The notes under the pieces are model-generated. The model saw nothing but the letters and a program-made list of their open reading frames with translations. It made no database searches and was not told where the DNA came from. Both the position numbers and the translations under genes were made by a program. Below are positions 8,505 to 8,843 of a DNA stretch of 8,843 nucleotides, in pieces (position 1 is the first letter of the stretch; the number at the start of each line of letters is the position of its first letter). The stretch is taken from the NCBI GenBank assembly GCA_945873715.1, contig CAMCFL010000098.1, forward strand, positions 1 to 8,843, read 5' to 3'. The stretch comes from Akkermansia muciniphila. GTDB taxonomy: Bacteria > Verrucomicrobiota > Verrucomicrobiia > Limisphaerales > UBA9464.

Positions 8505-8843
8505 CCCCGCCGGACCCGGACGCCGGAGGCGTCCCGGAAGGTAGCCGGCGGTCGCTCGACCGCCGGATGGCCGACCCCAAAGCGCCCATCGACCCCGCAG
8601 GGGTCGCGCCTGCCCACCTACGTCCCGGAGGTTTGACCGAACCTCGCGGGACCCCTGACGCCCGGGGTGTCCCTTTGCCCCAGGGTCAATCACAAGGTCC
8701 AACCCTCGCGGCGCGGGTCAGCATTGCGGACGACTCGACACTCCCCGACGCGTCGCAGCGGGCGAAAGCGGCAGCTGACGCTGCGCGCACTCCAGGACGC
8801 TCCCGCGCCGGACGGCGCTCCTGTTCCCGGCTCCCTTCAAAGG
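8505..8843 (+). repeat. 340-bp structured direct repeat, copy B (downstream of vapBC, reaches window end)
   Basis: This is the second direct copy of the block at 7311-7652, beginning 16 bp after the vapC stop. The first two hairpins (8518-8534 and 8545-8566) are identical to those in copy A. In the third (8591-8605) the loop changes from GGC to GCA while the GACCCC/GGGGTC stem is kept. The wide pair has one substitution in the left arm (GGTTTGACC) that breaks a pair. The 59-bp core (8657-8715), the palindrome CGACGCGTCG (8746-8755) and the GCAGC/GCTGC stem are kept. Homology runs to 8842; the final base already differs, so the true end may be right at the window edge. Confidence 0.9.

Noticed and set aside
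8518..8566. Intrinsic terminator after vapC
   Set aside because: Strong hairpins are present, but no T-tract follows them and the same hairpins occur in copy A upstream of vapB, so they belong to the repeat; any terminating effect is secondary and unproven.

Overview
The window looks like high-GC chromosome from the PVC superphylum, most likely a Verrucomicrobiota bacterium. The main evidence is the adjacent pair of a DUF1549/DUF1553 (PSCyt2/PSD1) protein and a DUF1501 protein, an arrangement typical of Planctomycetota and Verrucomicrobiota. The type of dispersed intergenic repeats and a verrucomicrobial-style VapBC pair agree with this. The phylum call is inference; there is no rRNA gene in the window.

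Layout. (1) Positions 1-1810, minus strand: a type IA DNA topoisomerase III (topB-like) whose C-terminus lies beyond the left edge. (2) 1811-2181: a divergent intergenic region holding a hairpin, a C/G-tract repeat and a small fragment of a repeat found again downstream. (3) 2182-5178 and 5183-6583, plus strand, 4 bp apart: a Sec-exported DUF1549/DUF1553 protein with one c-type haem motif and a beta-rich domain inserted near its C-terminus, then a Tat-exported DUF1501 protein. They probably form a two-gene operon acting outside the cytoplasmic membrane, perhaps in polysaccharide use; their biochemical role is not established. (4) 6584-7766: a gene-free repeat island of about 1.2 kb. It contains a 332-bp element bounded by 31-bp inverted repeats (28/31 matching), a near-perfect 25-bp-arm hairpin, and the first copy of a 340-bp structured repeat. 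(5) 7767-8036 and 8042-8488: a VapBC-type toxin-antitoxin pair (ribbon-helix-helix antitoxin, PIN-domain toxin). (6) 8505-8843: the second copy of the 340-bp repeat, in direct orientation, reaching the right edge.

The most interesting feature is the arrangement repeat-vapBC-repeat. Two direct copies of a hairpin-rich element of about 340 bp flank only the toxin-antitoxin operon. A 28-bp module of the same element recurs inverted inside the upstream MITE-like element, and a 20-bp stretch resembling its core lies upstream of the DUF1553 gene. This may be a non-coding mobile or recombinogenic repeat family that has captured a toxin-antitoxin cassette. The sequence alone does not prove mobility.
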